From positions 1 to 29,615 of IMG/VR virus record IMGVR_UViG_3300032083_001808: DNA of 29,615 nucleotides; one strand, written 5' to 3'. Of this stretch, positions 7,249-16,225 are shown piece by piece. The position numbers and the translations under genes were made by a program. Under the pieces are notes generated by a model. It was not told where the DNA came from. It saw only the letters and a list, made by a program, of their open reading frames with translations, and made no database searches. Numbering within the stretch: position 1 is the first letter of the stretch; each line of letters begins with the position of its first letter. This DNA is from a virus.

Positions 7249-9458
7249 TGTCCCTAGATAAAGTTTTAAACAGACCACTGTTTCGACAACAAGCTTTAAG
7301 AAAAGGTGCATTGAAACCTGTTAAAGCTAGAATAGGTCAAATGATAGGTGCACCAACTGTTAACACAACAGGACAGATGGCAAGAAATTTTCCTTTAACT
7401 GTAAACCAACAAGGATTTTTTGGAAGAAACGTTAGACCAGCCATGCAAAGAACTGGTCAATTTTTAAAAAATAATTTTGGTATACGTCCTTTAATAAGAG
7501 GTGCAATTCCAGCTACTGGAACTGCTATGTTATCTGATGACATATTAACAAAACTTGGTGTTACAGGACCTTTAAAATCAGGAATAAATCTTGCTGCTAG
7601 TTTTGCAGGATTAACGCCTCCTGGCAGAGTTATTGGTTATGGTTATGCAGGTTTAAAAGGTTTAAGTGCTTTAGCAGACAAGATTAGAAGAGATAATCCA
7701 AATTCTATGATTGGCCTTGATAAAAATGATCCTACTCAAAATACATTTGATCAAATTACTGGAGGAGTTTTAGCTGGTGAACCATTAGCAACTGGTGATA
7801 GAGCAATTAATCCTTTTAGAAAGTTAGATCCATCTAGACCTAGAGGTAGAGGTGCAATTAAAAAAGCACAAGAAGAAAAAATTAAGGTTGCACAAGCAGA
7901 AGGATCTGAATTAGGTATAGTACCTGATCAATTAACCGCTCCTCAAAACGAAATTAAAGTTGGCAGTGAAAATATTGCTGATCTAAATAAATTAGTAAAA
8001 AATAAACGTGGTGAGATTTTAAAAGAAACAATACAGCCACAAACCGTAGCAATGCAAACGGACAGCGGATCAACTATTGATGGGGGACTAGAGGGTCCTG
8101 TAGGTATTGAAGGACAAGATATTTCATCTAAACCACCTGCTCCAGTTAAAGAAACTCCAGAACAAGTAGCTCAAAAAACATTTAATGCTGCACAAGATGG
8201 TAAAGGAACAGAACAACCTATTGGTGGTAAAAGATACACAACTAACTTAATACAAAGAGCAAAAGAAATAAGAGCTGAAATGGGTATGGAGCCCCAAGGT
8301 GATGTAGCTAGGTCTATGTTTTTAAGTCAATTAGCAGCTGGATTGATGGCGGGAACTTCTAAACAAAGAGGTTTAGCAGGCGCTGTACAAATTTTTGGTC
8401 AAGCTTTAGGTCCAGCAGTAAGTAATTATGGAATTATGAAATTAAAACAAAATGAATTAGAAAATAAATCTATGGAAACTTATTTGAGTTTTGCTTTTGA
8501 TGAGATGAAATTATTTAATGATGCTGCAGCGGGAGAACCTTTTGGCGGTGAGTTAGGAATTATACAATTTATTGATGATAACGGTAATACAATTAATGTA
8601 AAAGGTAGACAAACTAAAGGTGGTACTATGGAATTTGCTACTGGACAAGTTGATCAAAGAGGAAATGAAATTTATGCAGCTGTAAGTAGCCAAGCAAATG
8701 TTCCAGGTTTTGGTCAAGTAAATCAATTCTTAGATAAGAAAACTGTAAATACAGAAACCATGAAGATTGGTGATACATTATCCAATAGATACAAAACATT
8801 TAAAATAACTAATGATGTATTAGACACGATCGCTGCTCAACCAGAATCAGTTGGACCAGCTGGTGCCATTAATTTGTTTAAAACAAGATTTGGATCAGCA
8901 TTATCTGATTTAGGTTTTTCTTTTGGAGGAGGTAAAAGCGAAGCTAGAGCTGCAGCAGCAGCATATAGAGCTCAAATAGAAGCTTCAGACCTAGACGAAA
9001 AAAGTAAAAAACAATTATTAAAAGATACTGACTTTAATAAACTTTATAAAGATGCTGAAAAGAGAATTAAAGCTAGAACACCTGGTAAGGTAGATGCTGA
9101 AACACTAGAGTCTTTAGCTGTGGCTGAAACAACATTGGTATATGCATTAGCTAACTCATTCAAAGACAAAGATAGATTGACTGCTAGAGACGTAGCTGCT
9201 GCAGAAAAACTTGTAAACTTGTTTACATTAACTAGAGGTTCTAAATCTGTAGAAGCATCAATCAAAGCAATAGGTCAACAGTTACAAGACGACATTACAA
9301 GATACGAAAACGATTACAGAAGAGTTGGTGGTCTTGAAAGAACTCTACAAAACATGAGAGTACAAAATCAATTCAGATTACAATCAGGTAAAACTGTAAC
9401 AGATCAATTTATAAAAAAATTAGATGATGCAGGACTATTAGAGGAGTTTGATAAATAA
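7248..9458 (+). CDS. Large internal virion protein, probable DNA-ejection protein
   Basis: The 736-residue protein has a basic N-terminus (residues 1-60), small hydrophobic Gly/Ala-rich stretches around residues 85-140, a charged linker with many Glu, Lys and Pro, and a long helical C-terminal half (for example RAAAAAYRAQIEASDLDEKSKKQ). Size, composition and position resemble the second member of the internal core/ejection set of podoviruses (the place of T7 gp15). No lytic transglycosylase or peptidase motif is visible. A Shine-Dalgarno-like GGGAGG (7240-7245) stands just before the ATG. Its stop overlaps the next ATG by one base. Confidence 0.65.
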   Translation: MSLDKVLNRPLFRQQALRKGALKPVKARIGQMIGAPTVNTTGQMARNFPLTVNQQGFFGRNVRPAMQRTGQFLKNNFGIRPLIRGAIPATGTAMLSDDILTKLGVTGPLKSGINLAASFAGLTPPGRVIGYGYAGLKGLSALADKIRRDNPNSMIGLDKNDPTQNTFDQITGGVLAGEPLATGDRAINPFRKLDPSRPRGRGAIKKAQEEKIKVAQAEGSELGIVPDQLTAPQNEIKVGSENIADLNKLVKNKRGEILKETIQPQTVAMQTDSGSTIDGGLEGPVGIEGQDISSKPPAPVKETPEQVAQKTFNAAQDGKGTEQPIGGKRYTTNLIQRAKEIRAEMGMEPQGDVARSMFLSQLAAGLMAGTSKQRGLAGAVQIFGQALGPAVSNYGIMKLKQNELENKSMETYLSFAFDEMKLFNDAAAGEPFGGELGIIQFIDDNGNTINVKGRQTKGGTMEFATGQVDQRGNEIYAAVSSQANVPGFGQVNQFLDKKTVNTETMKIGDTLSNRYKTFKITNDVLDTIAAQPESVGPAGAINLFKTRFGSALSDLGFSFGGGKSEARAAAAAYRAQIEASDLDEKSKKQLLKDTDFNKLYKDAEKRIKARTPGKVDAETLESLAVAETTLVYALANSFKDKDRLTARDVAAAEKLVNLFTLTRGSKSVEASIKAIGQQLQDDITRYENDYRRVGGLERTLQNMRVQNQFRLQSGKTVTDQFIKKLDDAGLLEEFDK

Positions 9459-12400
9459 TGGCTACAATAGAACAATTACAAGAGTCACTAGATAATAGAT
9501 CTTTAGATCCTAACACACTTAGTCCTAAGCAAAGAAAAATAATAGACGAACTTATTAGAAGAAAAAAACTTACGGGCCCAACTATGTCTGAACTATCATC
9601 TCAACGTGATACAGCAGCTAAAAAAATAGCATCAGAGCAAGAATATTATAAAGACCCTATAGCTACTGCTCTTGCAGCAGAAGATTCTTTTTTCAAAGGT
9701 AGACCAACAGCTGTATTTGCTGGTGATATTACAGGATCGATTGTGCCTTATATTACAATGAGAGAACAAATTTATGGAGCGGCTAAATCGGGTAATCTTT
9801 GGAAAAAAGGTCCAGGTAAAATGGCAAAAGTAGCTGATGCAGTTACTCAAAGACTTCCAGGAAGATTAAAACTTTTAGGTGGAGCTTTTAAATTGTTAGG
9901 AAGAGTAGCAGACTTACCTGCTAAAGTTGTTCAAAGTCCATTAGGTAGAGCAGAAATTTATTCAATACTTGGTGGTACGGCAGGTGCTGGTACAGGATCA
10001 GTGACTTACGATATGTTAAACGAACAAGCAGGAACTTTTATAGCTTCACAAATATCTGATCAATTTGCAGATTTACCTGACAAAGAAATTAATTCTGATA
10101 TGACTTTAAATGCATTAAACGAAATGAAAACTGCTGCTTATTGGAATACAGGTGCATCCTTACTTACTCCTTTTATAGCTGGACCATTAGGTAAATTAGG
10201 AAGTAAATTATTTGGAACAAAAGGTGCTAAACAAAAAGAACTAGCAGAGTATGCAAGAGATAAAGGTTTACCGATTCCGTTAATTCAAGCAATGGACAAC
10301 GGACCTTTTACGAGTATTGGTAAAGGATTTTTTAAAACAGTAGGTGTATTTCCATTCATTGGACCAATAGCTAATCAAGCTTTTCAAGGTGCAGAACAAA
10401 AAGCAGGAAGAATGTATCTTGATCAATTAGCTTCTTACGCACCGTTAATGAAAACAGGCGCTTTATCACATTCAATTTATAACCAAGCTGCAAAAGTATT
10501 TAATGATAATATGGATTTGATTGGTTCTAAGTATGATGCTTTTGAAAGATTAGCGGACACCGTAGGTAACCCAGCTATAATTAAATTAGATAAAACAGTA
10601 GCTAAAGCACAAGAACTTAAACAATCATTGACAGGTATGTTTCCTGATACACAAAGATCAATGATGGCAAAAAATATTGATGAAACTTTAAAACAAACGG
10701 GAGATCCAATAAATTTATTTTATGATGCGATGGATGCTATTGGAACTAACATGATTACTCCAAAACAATACAAAGGTGTAATTCAAATGTTAAATAATGC
10801 TATTCAAGGAACAGACTACAAAACACTTGGTAGACAAATGTTTATGATAAGAGAAGCTTTAGAAAATGATTTTAATGCATTTGGGGCAAACTTAACAAAA
10901 GGTGCTTTCTTACAAGATCAAGGTATCAAAGCTACCTTTGATGGATTAGCTAAACAAAGCCCCGAAAGAGCTGAAGCTTTTATACAAAGTAATATAAAAA
11001 ACGCAGAAAAATTAAGAGATAAACTATATGATGCTAACGCTACCTTCAACAAAGTTTTAAATATGTATACAACGCCAGCTGCAGCTAGATCATTGCAAAA
11101 GTTTGATAAACAATTATTTACAAATAAAGGTACGTTTGGAATTGTAGGAAGAGAGGCAATGCCTAGAGATTTATTATTTTCTACAATGGAAAGAGATGTA
11201 TTTCAATCTAACTCAGCTGAGGCTTTAAAAAGCTTTAAAACATTAATTGGTGCTGAAGGTAAATACGCAACTAAACAAGGTAAATTATTGTTTGATGCAG
11301 CCAAAGCGAGATACATGTTTAATGCTTTTTTAGATTCATTTGATTCCGCTACTGCTCCACAAGCAAAATCAGTATTTAGAGATACAATCGACATGGCTCC
11401 AGGTGTTAAAGCAGGTACAGAATATGCACAAGATGTTATGGAAAGATTAGGCACTGATTCTATAGAAGCAGCTAGAGGTTTTAAAATTACTGATGTACAA
11501 AAAGGTAATGGTATTTTTGATGTGACTGATATTAGATTCTCACCTGAAGACTTTGCTCAGTTTAATATTAATAAGTTTATGAATAAATTAGGAATAGGTA
11601 AAGCTACTGAAGATCTTGGTAGAGAAAAAATGATTCAAATGTTAGGCAAAGATGGTGCTAAAGACTTTTATGGATTTACAAACTACATGAAATCTATATC
11701 TGATATACCTGTATCAGATACATCTACATTCTTACAAAGAAGATTTACATTAGGATCATTAGGATCCGTAGCTGGTGGTATGTTTATTGGTGGTGCAGCT
11801 TTCGCTGTTAATCCATTTGCACCTGCAATATTTTTATTAATGGCTAGAAGAGCGGGTTTGATGCTTACAGATCCAACAGCTTTAAGATATATGAACGATG
11901 CATTATTACCTGAAGAACAAATAAAATTATTAAAAGGTAAATCAATTGGTGAAGTACAAAAAGGTTTATTTGGAACTTCAAGAAAGTTTACTGGAAGAAG
12001 TATCAATCCAAAATTAACTGCTGTAGGTTTAACTAGAAAAAGAGATGCCTTTGCAAGATTATATAATTACTTTGCAGATCAAGAACAAGATTTACCAAGA
12101 GTAGATCCTAGAACTGTAGATCCGAAAGAAATTCAAGAAAGACTATTAAATTTATCTTATCAAATACCTCAACCTCTTTATGATGATAAAAATTTACCAA
12201 AACAAGTTATTGAAACTATGTATGCAGGTGATTTACAAAAATCATCGGGTGATGTAAATACTGATAATGATATGGTAGCTTACTTAAATAGAACAGTTGA
12301 AGCAGATACAGAAACAGTTTTAGAACAAGCTAGAAGAGACGAAGAAGCAGACGATCCAAGAATTACTGATGATTTACAATTACAACCTGTTGTTCCACAA

Positions 12401-12520
12401 ACAGCAGAAGTTCCACAAACACCACAGGGTCAAGTATCTTCTCAACAAGTACAGCAATTGTACCCTTTTGATTCTACAGCAAATGCAATAGCACAAAGGA
12501 GAGAAAGTGGTCAAACGTAA
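9458..12520 (+). CDS. Very large internal virion protein, probable DNA-ejection protein
   Basis: This 1020-residue protein is the largest in the window. It has a charged helical N-terminus, two hydrophobic Gly/Ala segments (about residues 165-178 and 769-800, the latter GMFIGGAAFAVNPFAPAIFLLMA), long helical stretches between them, and a Gln/Pro-rich C-terminal tail. The order of three large co-translated genes with the biggest last matches podovirus gp14-gp15-gp16 organisation. By analogy it could help build the trans-envelope channel, the hydrophobic segment inserting in the membrane. I see no transglycosylase Glu motif of the kind in T7 gp16. The end overlaps the following GTG start by 14 bases. 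Confidence 0.65.
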   Translation: MATIEQLQESLDNRSLDPNTLSPKQRKIIDELIRRKKLTGPTMSELSSQRDTAAKKIASEQEYYKDPIATALAAEDSFFKGRPTAVFAGDITGSIVPYITMREQIYGAAKSGNLWKKGPGKMAKVADAVTQRLPGRLKLLGGAFKLLGRVADLPAKVVQSPLGRAEIYSILGGTAGAGTGSVTYDMLNEQAGTFIASQISDQFADLPDKEINSDMTLNALNEMKTAAYWNTGASLLTPFIAGPLGKLGSKLFGTKGAKQKELAEYARDKGLPIPLIQAMDNGPFTSIGKGFFKTVGVFPFIGPIANQAFQGAEQKAGRMYLDQLASYAPLMKTGALSHSIYNQAAKVFNDNMDLIGSKYDAFERLADTVGNPAIIKLDKTVAKAQELKQSLTGMFPDTQRSMMAKNIDETLKQTGDPINLFYDAMDAIGTNMITPKQYKGVIQMLNNAIQGTDYKTLGRQMFMIREALENDFNAFGANLTKGAFLQDQGIKATFDGLAKQSPERAEAFIQSNIKNAEKLRDKLYDANATFNKVLNMYTTPAAARSLQKFDKQLFTNKGTFGIVGREAMPRDLLFSTMERDVFQSNSAEALKSFKTLIGAEGKYATKQGKLLFDAAKARYMFNAFLDSFDSATAPQAKSVFRDTIDMAPGVKAGTEYAQDVMERLGTDSIEAARGFKITDVQKGNGIFDVTDIRFSPEDFAQFNINKFMNKLGIGKATEDLGREKMIQMLGKDGAKDFYGFTNYMKSISDIPVSDTSTFLQRRFTLGSLGSVAGGMFIGGAAFAVNPFAPAIFLLMARRAGLMLTDPTALRYMNDALLPEEQIKLLKGKSIGEVQKGLFGTSRKFTGRSINPKLTAVGLTRKRDAFARLYNYFADQEQDLPRVDPRTVDPKEIQERLLNLSYQIPQPLYDDKNLPKQVIETMYAGDLQKSSGDVNTDNDMVAYLNRTVEADTETVLEQARRDEEADDPRITDDLQLQPVVPQTAEVPQTPQGQVSSQQVQQLYPFDSTANAIAQRRESGQT

Positions 12521-12728
12521 GAAGTTTAATAACGAAGATGTGCTTGCACATCAACGGATAACGGATCACGAAAAGCTCTGTCATATTATGCAGAAAGAAA
12601 CCAACAAAAGAATTGAAGATTTACACAAAGATGTACATAGACTAGAGAAAATTATGATTAGTAGTACAGGGTTTTTAATGACTACAATGATTGGTTTAAT
12701 TGTTGCACTTGTAGTTAAAATATTCTAA
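12507..12728 (+). CDS. Small coiled-coil plus membrane protein, XhlA/holin-like
   Basis: A GTG start is supported by AAAGGAGAG at 12495-12503 five bases upstream. The 73-residue product has a charged helical N-terminal part (KLCHIMQKETNKRIEDLHKDVHRLEKIM) followed by one C-terminal transmembrane span (GFLMTTMIGLIVALVVKIF). This is the layout of the haemolysin XhlA family, small membrane proteins acting with or as holins in phage lysis. It closes the late gene block, a normal place for lysis genes. No endolysin is encoded beside it, so the lysis role is inferred from topology and position only. A membrane anchor for the ejection apparatus is an alternative. Confidence 0.6.
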   Translation: MVKRKKFNNEDVLAHQRITDHEKLCHIMQKETNKRIEDLHKDVHRLEKIMISSTGFLMTTMIGLIVALVVKIF

Positions 12729-12737
12729 AACTATAGA

Positions 12738-13403
12738 GTGAACATTCTTAAGAAATATCCTTACAAAAAACATAATCGATTTCAATCTACAACAGGTAGA
12801 AAATACTTAGTTGATGAGAATCCTGTACCTAGTGTTACAACCATACTTTCAGCGACAAAAGATAGTAAGTTTTTAGATGACTGGAGAAGAAGAGTAGGTA
12901 ATGAAGAAGCAGATAGAATAATGAAAAATGCATCAACAATAGGAACTGAAATGCACAGAGTCCTTGAGTATTATTATAATGGTGAAAAATATTACAACGA
13001 AACAGAACAGGGTATAAAGCCAAGAAAGATGGCAGAAGTTATAAAAGATAATCTAGGAGTTGAAGAGGTTTGGGGTAATGAAGTTTCTTTAGCATACAAC
13101 CAAGAATATGCAGGCACAACAGATCTTGTAGCTATGGCTTATGGAAAGCCATCAATTATTGATTTTAAACAAAGTAACCGCCCAAAACGAGAAGAGTGGA
13201 TAGATGATTATAAGTGTCAGCTAGGTGCCTATTATTTAGCCCATAAAACGCATTACGGCCCCATAGAGCAGGGTATCGTAGCAATATGTACCCGAGACCT
13301 CCTATATCAAGAATTTAAGCTCTCAGAGCCCGTATTAGAGGAATATTCAAATAAATTCCTAGAAAGATTAGAAACTTTTAAAAAAGCAATAAAGAAAGGT
13401 TAG
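12738..13403 (+). CDS. PD-(D/E)XK exonuclease, MGME1/RecB-like
   Basis: The 221-residue protein is a phage exonuclease of the PD-(D/E)XK superfamily, similar in pattern to mitochondrial genome maintenance exonuclease 1 and RecB-type nucleases. It has PSVTTIL (31-37), the helical GTEMHRVLE with H73, E115, AGTTDLVAM with D129, IIDFKQ with D142 and K144, and the QLGAYYLA helix with Q161. It probably trims single-stranded ends in recombination or replication and may help degrade host DNA. The start is GTG, nine bases after the preceding gene, with no good Shine-Dalgarno. Its stop overlaps the stop of the opposite-strand helicase gene by four bases (TTAG). Confidence 0.88.
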   Translation: MNILKKYPYKKHNRFQSTTGRKYLVDENPVPSVTTILSATKDSKFLDDWRRRVGNEEADRIMKNASTIGTEMHRVLEYYYNGEKYYNETEQGIKPRKMAEVIKDNLGVEEVWGNEVSLAYNQEYAGTTDLVAMAYGKPSIIDFKQSNRPKREEWIDDYKCQLGAYYLAHKTHYGPIEQGIVAICTRDLLYQEFKLSEPVLEEYSNKFLERLETFKKAIKKG

Positions 13404-14833
13404 ATAAGCCATTGTTTGGCTTTGTCTCCTAAAGTCTTAGCAGATAAATATTGTTTTTGTTTTAAGGCCTTAACGATTCTTTCATCAATTGTATCCTTAG
13501 CTATTATATCAATATAAACTACATTCTTTGTCTGACCTATTCTGTGTGCTCTATCTTCGGATTGTAAACGAACTTCAAGATTATAATTATTTGAATAGTA
13601 AACAACATATTTTGCTGCTGTTAAAGTTAGACCATAACCTCCTGTCGTAGGATTACCTACAAAGAATCTACACTCAGGATCATTTTGATAACGGTCAACG
13701 GCCACCATTCTATCTTGTTGTGATACTTCACCATATATAGATACGACAGATTTGCTTCCATATTTTTCACTCAAGGCACCAATTACTTCATGAATGTTAT
13801 GTACATATGTTGCCCATATGATCACCTTTTGATCTGTTTCTTCTAGTATCTCTAGAAGAGCTTTAAGTTTTTCATTTTTAAATTGTAATATTTCACCATC
13901 ATCGCTTTTTACATATCCATTAGCTACCTGATGTAATCTTAATATCTCTGTTAATTGATTATGAACTGATATTGTTTCATCTTCAAATTTAGCCAACGCT
14001 TCTATTTTAAGTCTTTGGTAAACTCTTCTTTGCTCTCCCTCTAATTCTATCTCTCTTTTTTGATATATTTTTTCAGGTATATCTAAACACTGATCTTTAG
14101 TTAATCTCAAAGAGAATGTTTTTAGTTTTTGTTCTAATTCATCTAAATTAGTAAAACCATCAGGTACTCTTATAGTTTCTCCTCTAGCCACATACACATC
14201 ATCAAAGGTACAATATCTATTTCTAAAGGCATAAAAGCTTTTAAAACCTAATAATGCTGGATCAAGGAAGGCACATTGTGTATAAAGATCTAATGGAGAT
14301 TTTGTTACTGGTGATCCTGTTAATATACGCCTTATACGGGCTCGCCATCTTAGCGCTAAAATGTTTTTTGTTCGTTTTGCTTTTGGGTTTTTTATGGTCG
14401 TGGATTCATCAATTACCATTATATTTTGTGGCTGGTTAATTAAAAACTTATTACATTCATCCAATCCCTTTTTTGTTGATAAAGCTTCTACATTGATAAG
14501 AAAAAACTTTAATTTATCTTTTTCTGTTATAAATTTTTTGTATTGTTTAGGTTTGTTTACTTTCCAAGCAAAAATAGATCTTGGTATTTCATCAGGTAAG
14601 TGTGCTTCTATTTCATTCTTCCATACAGTATACACAGATTTAGGTGCAACTATTAAGGCAGCATTTACGCGTTTCTTCAAATATAAATAACCAATATTAT
14701 CTATTGTCGTTTTTGTTTTACCCGTACCCATTTCCATAAAAAGAGCATAGGTTGTTTTATCAGCTGATTCGGCTAATGCTTTTCTTTGATGTTCATAAGG
14801 TTTGGTTTTATAGGGGTACTTAAAATCTGCCAT
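13400..14833 (-). CDS. SNF2-type superfamily 2 DNA helicase/translocase
   Basis: The 477-residue protein is a compact SNF2-like ATPase. Motif Q/I is YEHQRKAL then MEMGTGKT (G36-T40), motif Ia is LIVAPKSV, and motif II is VIDEST (D142, E143) in place of DEAH. Motif III is LTGSPV (171-176), motif IV is KVIIWATYVHNI, motif V is GYGLTLTAAKYVVYY, and motif VI is SEDRAHRIGQ with its arginine fingers. Phage members of this family act as replication or recombination helicases; some remodel forks. It is the only large gene on the minus strand and is convergent with the exonuclease and divergent from the replication operon. A TATAAA box at 14846-14851 (minus) lies 12 bases before the ATG, so its leader may also be very short. 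Confidence 0.9.
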   Translation of the reverse strand: MADFKYPYKTKPYEHQRKALAESADKTTYALFMEMGTGKTKTTIDNIGYLYLKKRVNAALIVAPKSVYTVWKNEIEAHLPDEIPRSIFAWKVNKPKQYKKFITEKDKLKFFLINVEALSTKKGLDECNKFLINQPQNIMVIDESTTIKNPKAKRTKNILALRWRARIRRILTGSPVTKSPLDLYTQCAFLDPALLGFKSFYAFRNRYCTFDDVYVARGETIRVPDGFTNLDELEQKLKTFSLRLTKDQCLDIPEKIYQKREIELEGEQRRVYQRLKIEALAKFEDETISVHNQLTEILRLHQVANGYVKSDDGEILQFKNEKLKALLEILEETDQKVIIWATYVHNIHEVIGALSEKYGSKSVVSIYGEVSQQDRMVAVDRYQNDPECRFFVGNPTTGGYGLTLTAAKYVVYYSNNYNLEVRLQSEDRAHRIGQTKNVVYIDIIAKDTIDERIVKALKQKQYLSAKTLGDKAKQWLI

Positions 14834-14860
14834 ATCCAGCTAATTTTTATATTTTTTTAT

Positions 14861-14888
14861 TTGACAACGCAAGAGAATAATTTATAAG
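14861..14888 (+). promoter_or_regulatory. Sigma70-like promoter of the replication operon
   Basis: A perfect -35 hexamer TTGACA (14861-14866) is followed after 16 bases by TATAAG (14883-14888), five of six to the -10 consensus. The predicted start lies about 14894-14896, only three to five bases before the ATG at 14899, and no Shine-Dalgarno fits. The 65-base gap between the divergent helicase gene and this operon is the control region for both. Confidence 0.75.
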
Positions 14889-14898
14889 CGGTTTAGAT

Positions 14899-15441
14899 AT
14901 GGATATCGAAAAATTTTCTAATTTAGAAGTTGATACTGCAAGCACGAAATCAATCTCGGATGCTTGTAATGAAATGAAAAAAATAGAAAAGGAAATCGAA
15001 CAAGCTGAGGAAATTCTTTCCGCAAAGAAAGCTAAATATAAAGATTATCAGGAACGTAAAATACCAGAGTTAATGCAAGAAGCTGGTGTTAACGCAATCA
15101 AGCTTGCGGACGGCACGCAAGTTGAAGTTAAGCCCTTTTATGGGGCTAGAATACCTGAGAGTCGTGTCGAAGAAGCTTTCAGTTGGCTTCGTGAAAAAGG
15201 GTTTGGTGACCTAATTAAAAATACGGTTACAACTACTTTCAATAGAGGACAAGACAATCAAGTTGCAGAATTAGTAAAGGTTTGCGAGAACTTTGGATTT
15301 AAATATTTGCAAAAGCAAAAAGTTGAACCAATGACTCTTAAAGCATTTGCTAAGGAACAAGTTGAAAAAGGAAAGGAACTCCCGTTTGATTTATTTGGTA
15401 TCTATATTGCAAATAAAGCTAAACTAAAAACGAAGGAGTAA
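14899..15441 (+). CDS. Coiled-coil replication-module protein, unknown function (180 aa)
   Basis: The first gene of the plus-strand replication operon encodes 180 residues. Residues about 20-60 form a likely coiled coil (EMKKIEKEIEQAEEILSAKK). A conserved core follows, with IKLADGTQVEVKPFYGARI and WLREKGFGDLIKN, and a VEPMTLKAFAKEQVEKGKEL segment lies near the end. I recognise this architecture from marine podovirus replication clusters, where it is annotated as hypothetical. The helical N-terminus gives a superficial resemblance to Gam-like DNA-end-protecting proteins, but I would not assign that. Its constant place beside the SSB-like gene and primase suggests a recombination or replication accessory role. 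The ATG is immediately downstream of a strong promoter with no Shine-Dalgarno. Confidence 0.75.
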   Translation: MDIEKFSNLEVDTASTKSISDACNEMKKIEKEIEQAEEILSAKKAKYKDYQERKIPELMQEAGVNAIKLADGTQVEVKPFYGARIPESRVEEAFSWLREKGFGDLIKNTVTTTFNRGQDNQVAELVKVCENFGFKYLQKQKVEPMTLKAFAKEQVEKGKELPFDLFGIYIANKAKLKTKE

Positions 15442-15443
15442 AC

Positions 15444-16223
15444 ATGTCTAACGACAAAGAAGTAGCTACAAAGAAGAAAAACGAAGTAGCAACAATCGAC
15501 ATCGAAAAGTTTGCTGATCAAGGTTTTGAAAACATTGACAGCAAATCACTGCAGTTACCATTTCTTAAAATTTTAGGACAGTTATCACCACAAGTGACAG
15601 CTGGGGATTCTAAGTATATTGAAGCTGCAAAACCAGGAATGATCTATAATACTGTTACAGATAAACTCTATGACGGTAATAAAGGTATGTTGGTAATACC
15701 TGCTTATTACAAATTTGAATATATTGAATGGGCAGATAGAGGACAAGAAGGTAGTAGTGCACCTAGAAATATTTATCCAGCCGATAGTGATGTCATGTCT
15801 AAAACAAATAGAGGTGATGATGGTAAGGATAGATTAGAATCAGGTAATTACATCGAAGAAACAGCATCACACTTTGTTGTGGTTGTTGAAGATCATATGG
15901 CAAGCGAAGCCTTAATCACAATGAAATCTACTCAAAGAAAGAAATCTAAAAAGTGGAATTCAATGATGAACATGATGCAAGTCCCTAAAAAAGATGGCAA
16001 AGGTTTTTTTAGACCTGCACCGTTCACTCAACAATACAGATTAAAAACCGTTTTGGAGAAAAACCAATTAGGTTCTTGGTATGGTTGGGAAATCACATCT
16101 GAAGGTTTGGTAAATGATGAAAGCTTAGTTAATAGAGCTTACAAATTTAGACAATCTTTAGCAACAGGTAGTGTTAAAGTAAAACACGGCCAAGAAGAAG
16201 AATCAGCTAAAACTCCATTTTAA
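15444..16223 (+). CDS. Probable single-stranded-DNA-binding-like replication protein
   Basis: This 259-residue protein starts two bases after the previous stop with AAGGAG at 15434-15439 as ribosome site. The N-terminus is charged and disordered-looking. The core contains LPFLKILGQLSPQV, PGMIYNTVTDKLYDG and GMLVIPAYYKFEYIEW, then a beta-rich part (SHFVVVVEDH; QYRLKTVLEKNQLGSWYGW). The C-terminus ends EEESAKTPF: an acidic tail with a terminal aromatic residue, like the partner-recruiting tips of bacterial SSB and T7 gp2.5. Combined with its place between replication genes, this suggests an SSB functional analogue. The core family is widespread in marine phages but has no assigned function that I can name, so the SSB role is inference. 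Confidence 0.6.
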   Translation: MSNDKEVATKKKNEVATIDIEKFADQGFENIDSKSLQLPFLKILGQLSPQVTAGDSKYIEAAKPGMIYNTVTDKLYDGNKGMLVIPAYYKFEYIEWADRGQEGSSAPRNIYPADSDVMSKTNRGDDGKDRLESGNYIEETASHFVVVVEDHMASEALITMKSTQRKKSKKWNSMMNMMQVPKKDGKGFFRPAPFTQQYRLKTVLEKNQLGSWYGWEITSEGLVNDESLVNRAYKFRQSLATGSVKVKHGQEEESAKTPF

Positions 16224-16225
16224 TT

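Noticed and set aside
9044-12006. Minus-strand frames of 72-107 codons within the two large virion genes (9044, 9632, 11203, 11683)
   Set aside because: They lie wholly inside strong plus-strand genes, lack ribosome sites and have low-complexity products expected from the complementary strand.
14254-14690. Plus-strand frames of 61 and 109 codons within the SNF2 helicase region
   Set aside because: They are complementary shadows of a gene with complete helicase motifs and have no ribosome sites.
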